Part shown: piece by piece, positions 1 through 6,093 of the stretch
How positions within the stretch are numbered: the stretch's first letter is position 1
How the letters are laid out: each line of letters starts with the position of its first letter
Source of the DNA: Acidimicrobiaceae bacterium
GTDB lineage: Bacteria; Actinomycetota; Acidimicrobiia; Acidimicrobiales; Bog-793
Length of the DNA: 12,076 bases
Assembly: GCA_003170375.1 (NCBI GenBank)
Contig: PMZN01000020.1
Span: 3,234 to 15,309, forward strand
Direction of reading: 5' to 3'
Made by a program: the position numbers and the translations under genes
The notes under the pieces: model-generated
The model's database searches: none
Told to the model about the DNA's origin: nothing
Seen by the model: only the letters and a program-made list of their open reading frames with translations

Positions 1-328
1 CGACGGCCCTCTCGAAGGAATCCTCAGAGCCCGTCCAGGGCGCGCTGAACGGGCTGAGACGGCGTCCGGCCCACGCGGCACTTCGGACCGGACGGTACAG
101 CGCGGCGCTCTCGGCGACCACGAAACGATGCTGCGGATGCTGGGGTGTCGCTGCCCGCACGCTGTGGTAGGCGGCGGCGACGCTCACGTGCTCGAAGCCG
201 GCCGAGGCGAGTCTCGAGACGACGAGGGGATCACCGACGAGATCCCACGGGTACAGATAGGCGCTGACTTGCGGCAACGCAAGAGTCGGGCCGAGCCTCG
301 GACTCTCCGGGCCTTCTCTGCTTTCCAT
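1..328 (-). CDS. Unrecognised protein, N-terminal part only (3' end outside window); possible sugar-active TIM-barrel-like protein
   Basis: Reading the minus strand from ATG at 328-326 gives 109 codons with no stop up to the window edge. A purine-rich ribosome site (GAGGGGG) ends a few bases upstream of the start. An in-frame TTG lies directly before the ATG and is a possible alternative. The protein has no signal peptide or membrane segment in the visible part. It begins with a polar stretch, then YLYPWDLVGDP, a segment that looks like a beta-alpha unit (RLASAGFEHVSVAAAYHSVR), then PQHPQHRFVVAE and ALYRPVR. I recall similar 'YLYPWD...AAAYHS' openings in uncharacterised actinobacterial proteins, but I cannot name a family. 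It is transcribed away from a GntR regulator of a sugar-acid operon and shares its promoter region, so a role linked to that sugar (for example release or binding of it) is an inference only. The coding call is fairly sure; the function is unknown. Confidence 0.72.
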   Translation of the reverse strand, partial: MESREGPESPRLGPTLALPQVSAYLYPWDLVGDPLVVSRLASAGFEHVSVAAAYHSVRAATPQHPQHRFVVAESAALYRPVRSAAWAGRRLSPFSAPWTGSEDSFERAV

Positions 329-376
329 CAATACCCCCTCTGGAGCCAGCCGAAACTGCAGAGTATATTATGTGTT
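329..376. promoter_or_regulatory. Divergent promoter region between the unknown gene and the GntR regulator
   Basis: Only about 50 bp separate the two divergent starts, and this is one of the few AT-rich spots in the window. On the plus strand TATATT (364-369) is a good -10 candidate with a weak TGGAGC (341-346) 17 bp upstream as -35. On the minus strand the same block reads TATACT (367 to 362), a second -10 candidate for the unknown gene. The two promoters would overlap, so one regulator bound here could control both directions. Assignment is by eye; transcription start sites are not known. Confidence 0.5.
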
Positions 377-389
377 GTGTACGACACGA
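375..389. promoter_or_regulatory. Candidate GntR operator (inverted repeat)
   Basis: TTGTGTACGACACGA has a perfect GTGT-3 bp-ACAC core, extended by T at one end and A at the other (TTGTGT against TCGTGT on the other strand). GntR/FadR-type regulators usually bind short palindromes with a similar T-G-T...A-C-A layout next to their own promoter. The repeat lies just downstream of the -10 candidate, at the expected transcription start and over the regulator's start codon, a position suited to autorepression. I did not see a second clear copy in the gaps before the lyase gene or before the aldehyde dehydrogenase gene. Confidence 0.45.
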
Positions 390-1060
390 TGGTCCAGGAC
401 CGGCTCGAGGCGAGCGTGCAGCCCCGCTTCGGGTCTCGTGGCGACCTGATCGCCAACGAGATCAAGAGAGCCATCCTTTCTGGTCGGTACAAGGCCGGGA
501 GTCCACTCACCGAAAAGGCGATCGCGGATGAGCTCGGCACGTCGAAGACCCCGGTCCGCGATGCCCTCAAGGCCCTGAGCGGGACGGGGCTCGTGACCTC
601 GAGCAGCCACCGAGGCACCTCGGTCAGGACCGTGGACGCCTCGATGGCCTTAGCCGTCTGTGACCTCAGACTGATCTTGGAGCCCGAAGCAGTGCGGCGG
701 ACGATCCTCCGTGGGCTCGACGCCGCAAATTTCAAGCCAGCGTTGGACCGCATGGTCGCCGCGGAGGACGGCGAGGACGCGTATGAACGAAGTCTCGCGA
801 ACCGGGCCTTTCACCGTCAGCTCTACGCCGGCTGTGGCAACCCCACCCTCGTCAAGGTTCTCGACGACCTGACCGACGTCAATGCCCTGATCAGCGTCAC
901 CGTGTGGGAGCACGTCGGCGGTTGGGCCGGCGAGGCGGTTGAGCATCGCAGGATGGCCAAGGACGCACTGGCCGGACGCGCAGAATCGGCCGCCGATCGT
1001 CTGCGACGGCACATCGAAGTGTTCCAGCAACGCGTCGTCGATTCCCTGGGCGCACCCTGA
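389..1060 (+). CDS. GntR-family transcriptional regulator, FadR subfamily (FCD domain)
   Basis: This is a DNA-binding repressor or activator of 223 aa, a normal size for the FadR group. Residues about 17-80 form the winged helix-turn-helix (IKRAILSGRYKAGSPLTEKA, then SKTPVRDALKAL as recognition helix). Residues about 85-215 form the all-helical FCD ligand domain, with the usual metal/ligand-binding positions visible as N138-x3-H142, H186 and H208. The start is uncertain. ATG 389 has no Shine-Dalgarno site, and an in-frame GTG at 377 falls almost exactly where transcription from the TATATT box would begin, so a leaderless GTG start is possible. The open frame continues far upstream to 128, but that part lies antisense to the divergent gene and is not protein-like. 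It heads the sugar-acid operon, 54 bp ahead of the lyase gene, and probably responds to an intermediate of that pathway; this last point is inference. Confidence 0.9.
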   Translation: MVQDRLEASVQPRFGSRGDLIANEIKRAILSGRYKAGSPLTEKAIADELGTSKTPVRDALKALSGTGLVTSSSHRGTSVRTVDASMALAVCDLRLILEPEAVRRTILRGLDAANFKPALDRMVAAEDGEDAYERSLANRAFHRQLYAGCGNPTLVKVLDDLTDVNALISVTVWEHVGGWAGEAVEHRRMAKDALAGRAESAADRLRRHIEVFQQRVVDSLGAP

Positions 1061-1114
1061 GGTGGCGGTGCCGCACGAGATCAGCGAAGGCCATGAAGAG
1101 AAACGGGAGCGGGA

Positions 1115-2023
1115 ATGAACTTCCAGCAACAACAAGAGTCCCTGAGAGCGGTAGTAGCCGTTCCGACGACGCCCTTCGGGCCCGACGGGGGCATCGACGA
1201 GGCGGCCTATCAACGAGTCATCCGTCGGCTCATCGAAGGTGGCATTCGTACCGTCACCCCGAATGGCAACACCGGGGAGTTCTACGCCTTGGCTCCCGCC
1301 GAGGCAAAGGCTGTCACCCGTCTTGGCCTGGAGGCAGCCGATCCTGACACCACGGTCATGGTCGGAGTCGGTCACGATGTCGCCTCCGCCCGTGAAGCCG
1401 CCAGGGACGCACAGGCGGCGGGCGCGGCGATGATCATGGTCCACCAGCCCGTCCACCCCTATGTCTCGGTCGACGGCTGGATCGAGTACCACCGGGCAAT
1501 TGCGAGCGACGTGCCCGAGCTCGGCGTGGTCCTCTATGTGCGCAACGAGACGATCCCCGGCTCCGCCTTCGCCCGGCTCGGCGAGTCCTGCCCCAACGTG
1601 ATCGGAGTGAAGTACGCCGTGCCGAACCCCGCCCGCTTCGCGGCGGTGGCCGCGGATGCCGGTGCGGGGCGGTTCACCTGGGTCGCCGGCCTGGCCGAGC
1701 TCCACGCCCCGGGGTATTTCGCCGTCGGCGCCACGGGATTCACTTCCGGACTGGCGAACGTCGATCCGTCGACGTCGCTTCGCCTCTTTCATGCCCTGGA
1801 CGATCGCGACCACGACGTCGTGACGGAGATCTGGCACCGCGTGCGTCCCTTCGAGGAACTACGCGCCGCCAACGCCAGCGCGAACAACGTCTCGGTGGTG
1901 AAAGAGGCGCTCTGCCAACTCGGGATATGTGCCCGGGACATAAGACCACCGAGCTCATTGCTGTCCACCGAGTTGCGGGTGAAGGTCACCGAGATCCTCG
2001 AGCTCTGGGGACTGCTCCCATGA
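1115..2023 (+). CDS. DapA/KdgD-superfamily class I aldolase or dehydratase (2-keto-3-deoxy sugar acid dehydratase likely)
   Basis: This 302-aa protein of the N-acetylneuraminate lyase/DHDPS superfamily acts through a Schiff base on a 2-keto acid. The catalytic lysine is K166 (NVIGVKYAV) and the assisting tyrosine is Y141 (VVLYVRNE). The substrate loop reads GNTGEFYAL (51-59) where DHDPS has GTTGE and KdgD has GTGEFFSL. The length fits KdgD-like enzymes better than DHDPS. In context, between a regulator and a sugar-acid dehydratase with an aldehyde dehydrogenase downstream, the expected reaction is conversion of 5-keto-4-deoxyglucarate or 2-keto-3-deoxypentonate to 2-oxoglutarate semialdehyde. 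An aldolase splitting a 2-keto-3-deoxy acid is the main alternative. The motifs do not match canonical KdgD closely, so the substrate is not settled. ATG 1115 follows GGGAG with suitable spacing. The stop overlaps the next start by 4 bp (ATGA), implying coupled translation. Confidence 0.85.
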   Translation: MNFQQQQESLRAVVAVPTTPFGPDGGIDEAAYQRVIRRLIEGGIRTVTPNGNTGEFYALAPAEAKAVTRLGLEAADPDTTVMVGVGHDVASAREAARDAQAAGAAMIMVHQPVHPYVSVDGWIEYHRAIASDVPELGVVLYVRNETIPGSAFARLGESCPNVIGVKYAVPNPARFAAVAADAGAGRFTWVAGLAELHAPGYFAVGATGFTSGLANVDPSTSLRLFHALDDRDHDVVTEIWHRVRPFEELRAANASANNVSVVKEALCQLGICARDIRPPSSLLSTELRVKVTEILELWGLLP

Positions 2024-3741
2024 GCGGCGAACCCGAAGCGCTTCGCAGCAGCCGCTGGTTCGAGGGCGAGGGGCTGCGGGCTTTCAGCCACCGCTCACGT
2101 GCCCGCCAACTCGGCATCGGTGCCGAGGAGCTTGCCGGCAAGCCCGTCATCGGGATACTCAACACCTGGAGCGACATCAACCCCTGCCACATGCACCTGC
2201 GCGAGCGTGCCCAGGCGGTCAAACGCGGCGTCTGGGAAGCCGGTGGGTACCCCGTCGAGATGCCCGTGGCCACGCTCTCGGAAACCTTCCAGAAGCCGAC
2301 GCCGATGCTGTACCGGAACCTGCTCGCGATGGACACCGAGGAGATACTCCGCTCCTACCCCTTCGACGGGGCTGTCCTCATGGGCGGCTGCGACAAGTCC
2401 ACACCGGCGCTCTTGATGGGTGCGGCGAGCGCGGACAGGCCGATCATCTACGTGCCGGCCGGCCCGATGCTCACGGGTCACTGGCACGGAGAGACATTGG
2501 GCAGTGGCACCGACATGTGGCGCTACTGGGACGAAAAACGCGCCGGGACCATAAGCGAGGCGGAGTGGGGCACGCTCGAGGCCGCGATGGCGCGCTCGCC
2601 CGGCCAGTGCATGACAATGGGCACCGCCTCGACGATGACCGCTGTCGCCGAGGCGCTAGGGCTCACGCTCCCGGGCGCATCTTCGATCCCGGCGGTGGAC
2701 TCAGCTCACCACCGGATGGCAGCCGCGAGCGGCTCGCGCATCGTGGGAATGGTGCGCGAGAACCTGAAGATGTCCAAGATTGCCGACAGGCGCGCTTTCC
2801 TCGATGCCGTCACGGTAGTGCTTGCCCTCGGTGGTTCCACCAACGCCGTCATCCACCTGGTCGCGATGGCGGGACGTTGCGGCGTAGAGCTCAGCCTGGG
2901 TGACTTCGACCGCCTGTCCCGGTGCACTCCGGTGCTCGCCAACATCCGTCCGGGTGGTGAGTACCTGATGGAGGACTTCTATTACGCCGGAGGCCTTCCC
3001 GCGCTCATGGCTCAGATCAAAGACCTCCTCCACCTTCAGCGGACGACGGTCAACGGACGGACGCTCGGCGAGAACCTCGCGGAGGCCGCCGTCCACGACG
3101 GGCGCGTGATCCGGCCCCGGGAGAACCCGTTGTCGGAACACGGTGGCCTCGCCATCCTGCACGGAAACCTGGCGCCGGACGGGGCTGTGATCAAGCATCT
3201 CGCCGCATCGCCACATCTCTTGGGCCACACGGGCCCTGCGGTCGTCTTCGAGGACTACAGGGACATGCAAAGCCGCGTCAACGATCCTGAGCTCGAAGTC
3301 AACGCCGGCTCTGTCCTCGTGCTGCGCCACGCGGGCCCGCAGGGCGGCCCGGGCATGCCCGAGTACGGAATGCTCCCGATACCGGACAAGCTCCTGCGCG
3401 AAGGCGTCCGGGACATGGTCCGCATCTCCGACGCCAGGATGAGCGGGACGAGCTACGGCACCTGTGTCCTGCACGTGGCACCCGAATCCTTCGTCGGGGG
3501 ACCTCTGGCACTGGTGCAAAACGGCGACTTGATCACTCTTGACGTGGCTCAACGGCGGCTGCATCTCGAGGTGACCGAAGACGAGCTCCTCCGGCGCAAG
3601 CAGGCGTGGACGCCTCCCGAGAAGATCTTCGAACGCGGCTACGGCGCCTTGTACAGCGAGCACATCGGCCAAGCCGACATGGGGTGTGACTTCGACTTTC
3701 TCGCCCGCAGCGGAGCAGCCGTGGAGCCGGATGCAGGGTGA
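2020..3741 (+). CDS. IlvD/Edd-family iron-sulfur sugar-acid dehydratase
   Basis: This 573-aa protein dehydrates a sugar acid to its 2-keto-3-deoxy form using a [2Fe-2S] cluster and Mg2+. The three cluster cysteines are C56 (DINPCHMHL), C124 (GGCDKSTPA) and C197 (GQCMTMGTAST). K126 is at the position of the carbamylated, metal-binding lysine. The C-terminal SDARMSGTSYGTCVLHVAPE (470-489) carries the SGT serine and is typical of the arabonate/xylonate/galactonate branch; dihydroxyacid dehydratase normally has GRFSGGTRG there. Length fits L-arabinonate-dehydratase-like enzymes. ATG 2020 was chosen because it overlaps the lyase stop as ATGA, has GGGGA about 8 bp upstream and begins in the usual family position; an in-frame ATG at 1927 would add 31 unrelated residues. 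Beside a uronate-dehydrogenase-like gene it may act on glucarate or galactarate, but a pentonate substrate is equally possible from sequence alone. Confidence 0.92.
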   Translation: MSGEPEALRSSRWFEGEGLRAFSHRSRARQLGIGAEELAGKPVIGILNTWSDINPCHMHLRERAQAVKRGVWEAGGYPVEMPVATLSETFQKPTPMLYRNLLAMDTEEILRSYPFDGAVLMGGCDKSTPALLMGAASADRPIIYVPAGPMLTGHWHGETLGSGTDMWRYWDEKRAGTISEAEWGTLEAAMARSPGQCMTMGTASTMTAVAEALGLTLPGASSIPAVDSAHHRMAAASGSRIVGMVRENLKMSKIADRRAFLDAVTVVLALGGSTNAVIHLVAMAGRCGVELSLGDFDRLSRCTPVLANIRPGGEYLMEDFYYAGGLPALMAQIKDLLHLQRTTVNGRTLGENLAEAAVHDGRVIRPRENPLSEHGGLAILHGNLAPDGAVIKHLAASPHLLGHTGPAVVFEDYRDMQSRVNDPELEVNAGSVLVLRHAGPQGGPGMPEYGMLPIPDKLLREGVRDMVRISDARMSGTSYGTCVLHVAPESFVGGPLALVQNGDLITLDVAQRRLHLEVTEDELLRRKQAWTPPEKIFERGYGALYSEHIGQADMGCDFDFLARSGAAVEPDAG

Positions 3742-4508
3742 CGCCCTCGCGAACCCTTGTCATCACCGGGGCCGCCGGGCGGCTCGGGACCTATCTGCGT
3801 TCGTCACTGGACGACATCGCCGCGAGGGCACGCCTGATCGACATCGTCGCACCACTTGAGGCCGCACCGGGTGAACCAGTCGAGATCCACCAGGGCTCGG
3901 TCACCGATCCCGACCTGCTCGACGTGGTGTGCCGCGGCACGGACGCCGTCGTCCATCTCGGAGGCTTCGCCGGCGACGCGCCCTGGCCGGACCTCTCCGA
4001 GGTCAACGTCGGGGGGACCCGCGAAGTCCTGGAAGCGGCCCGTCGGCACGGCCTAAGGCGCGTCGTGGTGGCGAGCAGCAATCACGCGGTCGGCTTCCAC
4101 GTCCGGGCGTGCCAGCCGCTCGCCGACGACGTGGCACCGCTGCCCGACAGCCTCTACGGCGTCAGCAAAGCGGCGAGCGAAGCCCTTTGCCAGTTCTACA
4201 GCGCCAAGTTCTCGATGGACATCGTCTGTCTGCGTATCGGGTCCTGTTTCGACGCTCCGCAGAACCACCGCATGCTTTCCACATGGCTCTCGCCGGCCGA
4301 TTTCGTACGGCTGACAAGCGCATCGCTGACGACTCCGCACCCGGGCTTCCGGCTCGTGTGGGGCGTGTCGGCCAACACGCGCCGCTGGTGGTCCACTGCG
4401 GGCGGCGAGGCCATAGGCTTCCGTCCGGAGGACAACGCCGAACGCTTCGCCGAGCTGTATCCCGGAAGCCCCCCCGAGCCCGAGTACGTCGGGGGAGTCA
4501 CGATCTAG
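3738..4508 (+). CDS. udh: Uronate dehydrogenase-like NAD-dependent extended SDR
   Basis: This enzyme is expected to oxidise a hexuronate (glucuronate or galacturonate) at C1 to the aldarolactone with NAD+. At 256 aa it is close to the known enzymes (about 265 aa). Residues 9-17 form the nucleotide loop (ITGAAGRLG), and D35 ends the second strand, as expected for NAD preference. HLGG is at 73-76 and SSNHAVG at 113-119. The catalytic pair is Y140 and K144 (YGVSK). IGSC (167-170) and NHRMLSTW (176-183) give S169 and R178, spaced as the pair that, from memory, binds the substrate carboxylate in Agrobacterium Udh. A78 stands where that enzyme has a serine after HLGG. The start is GTG 3738, overlapping the previous stop as GTGA, so it is translationally coupled to the dehydratase. 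A pentose dehydrogenase of the same SDR group (as in haloarchaeal arabinose oxidation) is the main alternative. Confidence 0.85.
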   Translation: MTPSRTLVITGAAGRLGTYLRSSLDDIAARARLIDIVAPLEAAPGEPVEIHQGSVTDPDLLDVVCRGTDAVVHLGGFAGDAPWPDLSEVNVGGTREVLEAARRHGLRRVVVASSNHAVGFHVRACQPLADDVAPLPDSLYGVSKAASEALCQFYSAKFSMDIVCLRIGSCFDAPQNHRMLSTWLSPADFVRLTSASLTTPHPGFRLVWGVSANTRRWWSTAGGEAIGFRPEDNAERFAELYPGSPPEPEYVGGVTI

Positions 4509-4593
4509 GGAAAGAGCCCGCGACTTGTCGGCCAAGCGCCCTGCACGGCACACCACAGCCGCACATCCAAGACAGCCCTCCTAAGGAGTCCCC

Positions 4594-6084
4594 GTGACTG
4601 ACACCGACACCGATCTTCCTGAGACCCCGTTTCTCGAGGTGTCAGATGTCGTCGAGCGCGCCGTTGACGCCGCCCCCCGCTGGCGGACGCTCGAGCCTGC
4701 GATGAGAGCCGAGATGCTTCGTGCGGTCGCCGACCGTTTAGAGGGCGCGGACGATGAGCTGGTCGCCTTGGCGATCACCGAGACCCATTTGACCGAGACG
4801 CGCTTGCGCGGGGAGCTGGTCCGGACGACCTTCCAGCTGCGATTCCTCGCCGGGGTGATCGAGGAAGGCGACTTCCTCCAGGCATGCATCGACACGCCGG
4901 ACGAGAGCTGGCCGCCCGGAGCGAGACCAGATCTGCGCCGTGTTCTCCGGCCGCTCGGCCCGGTTGCCGTCTTCGCTGCCAGCAATTTCCCATTCGCCTT
5001 CAGCGTTGCCGGTGGCGATTCAGCTTCCGCCCTGGCCGCCGGATGCCCGGTGATCATGAAGGTACATCCCGGTCACCGGCAGCTTTCCGCCCGCTGCGGG
5101 GAGATCGTCTGTGAGGCGCTGCGCGACGCCGGGGCGCCCGAAGGCACCTTCGCCGTGGTCGAAGGCGACAAAGCAGGCCGCGCGCTTGTCACCCATCCCG
5201 ATATCAGCGCGGTGGCCTTCACCGGATCGGCGAAAGTGGGACGCATGCTGTTCGACATCGCCGTCGGACGCCTGAAACCGATCCCCTTCTACGGGGAGCT
5301 TGGAAGCGTGAACCCCGTGTTCGTGACGATGCGGGCCGCGGCCGCCCGCTTGGACGAGATCCTCTCCGGTTACGTCGCCTCGTTCAGCTTGGGGGCCGGG
5401 CAGTTCTGCACCCAGCCCGGCATCTTGTTGCTGCCCGCTGGGATCCTCGACCGTGACCGCATTCGCACGATGGTCGCTTCGCAGCCGTCCGCCCAGCTCC
5501 TCAACGACCGGATCGATGGGGCCTACCAGGAATCGCTCGAGGCTCTGCGGCACCGCCCGACTGTTGAGGTCGTCGCGGAGGGGAGCAGGCAGCCGGACGG
5601 CGCGCGGACGCCCACCCTGCTTCGTACGACCGTTGAGGGACTTGTCGCGGACGCCGAGCACCTCTTGGCGGAGTGTTTCGGGCCTGTCTCTCTCATAGCC
5701 GAATATGACGAGGAAACCCAGCTGATCGAGGTTGCGGAGATCCTCGAGGGCCAGCTCACCGCGACCGTTCACGGCGAGATCGACGACGTGGTCGTTCCCG
5801 GGCTGCTCGACACGCTCGCGGAGAAAGCGGGGCGGATCATCTGGAACGGCTGGCCGACCAGTCTGGCCGTGACCTGGGCCATTCAACACGGCGGCCCGTA
5901 CCCGGCGACGACCTCACCGTTGCACACCTCGGTCGGGGCCGCAGCCGTCGGCCGCTTCCTGCGGCCGGTCACCTACCAAGGCGTCCCCGACCACCTGCTG
6001 CCGGCCGCCTTGCGGGAAGAAAACCCCCTTCATCTTCCCCGCCGTGTGGACGGCCGGTACCGCAGTGGGTCGCCCCCGGTTTGA
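4594..6084 (+). CDS. 2-oxoglutarate semialdehyde dehydrogenase-type aldehyde dehydrogenase
   Basis: This is a 496-aa aldehyde dehydrogenase, the likely final step giving 2-oxoglutarate for the TCA cycle. The catalytic residues are C272 (GQFCTQPG) and E235 (YGELGSVNP), with N131 in ASNFPFAFSVAGGDSASA and the cofactor-loop motif FTGS at 209-212. The combination of FPFAFSVAGGD, GSVNPVF, HGGPYPATT and RFLRPVTYQ is typical of the semialdehyde dehydrogenases found in glucarate/galactarate and pentonate operons, and distinguishes them from succinate-semialdehyde enzymes. The start is GTG 4594, with AAGGAG at 4583-4588 and 5 bp spacing. The gap to the previous gene is 85 bp, the largest in the cluster, and holds no clear promoter or hairpin, so it is probably in the same operon. 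No truncation or missing residue is seen. Confidence 0.9.
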   Translation: MTDTDTDLPETPFLEVSDVVERAVDAAPRWRTLEPAMRAEMLRAVADRLEGADDELVALAITETHLTETRLRGELVRTTFQLRFLAGVIEEGDFLQACIDTPDESWPPGARPDLRRVLRPLGPVAVFAASNFPFAFSVAGGDSASALAAGCPVIMKVHPGHRQLSARCGEIVCEALRDAGAPEGTFAVVEGDKAGRALVTHPDISAVAFTGSAKVGRMLFDIAVGRLKPIPFYGELGSVNPVFVTMRAAAARLDEILSGYVASFSLGAGQFCTQPGILLLPAGILDRDRIRTMVASQPSAQLLNDRIDGAYQESLEALRHRPTVEVVAEGSRQPDGARTPTLLRTTVEGLVADAEHLLAECFGPVSLIAEYDEETQLIEVAEILEGQLTATVHGEIDDVVVPGLLDTLAEKAGRIIWNGWPTSLAVTWAIQHGGPYPATTSPLHTSVGAAAVGRFLRPVTYQGVPDHLLPAALREENPLHLPRRVDGRYRSGSPPV

Positions 6085-6093
6085 CCGAGATGG

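Noticed and set aside
128..388. N-terminal extension of the GntR frame
   Set aside because: The extension has no protein-like character, lacks a ribosome site and lies antisense to the divergent gene; the regulator domain begins properly at about 389.
1053..1075. Small hairpin-like words after the GntR stop (CACC-CTGA-GGTG and GCGG-TG-CCGC)
   Set aside because: Stems are only 4 bp with no T tract, so they are too weak to call a terminator or attenuator.
650..1837. 395-aa open frame on the minus strand across the regulator and lyase genes
   Set aside because: It is antisense to two well-supported genes, rich in Gly/Arg/Asp/His with no recognisable motif, and explained by the GC-biased third positions of the sense genes.
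1927..2019. Upstream ATG giving the dehydratase 31 more residues
   Set aside because: It would lie entirely within the lyase gene; the ATGA overlap with a ribosome site at 2020 matches the family N-terminus.
2701..3672. 323-aa minus-strand open frame inside the IlvD/Edd gene
   Set aside because: It is a shadow of a gene with all cluster cysteines and family motifs intact, and shows no ribosome site or domain.
5020..5889. 289-aa minus-strand open frame inside the aldehyde dehydrogenase
   Set aside because: It has the low-complexity charged composition of an antisense frame, and the sense strand is a complete enzyme.
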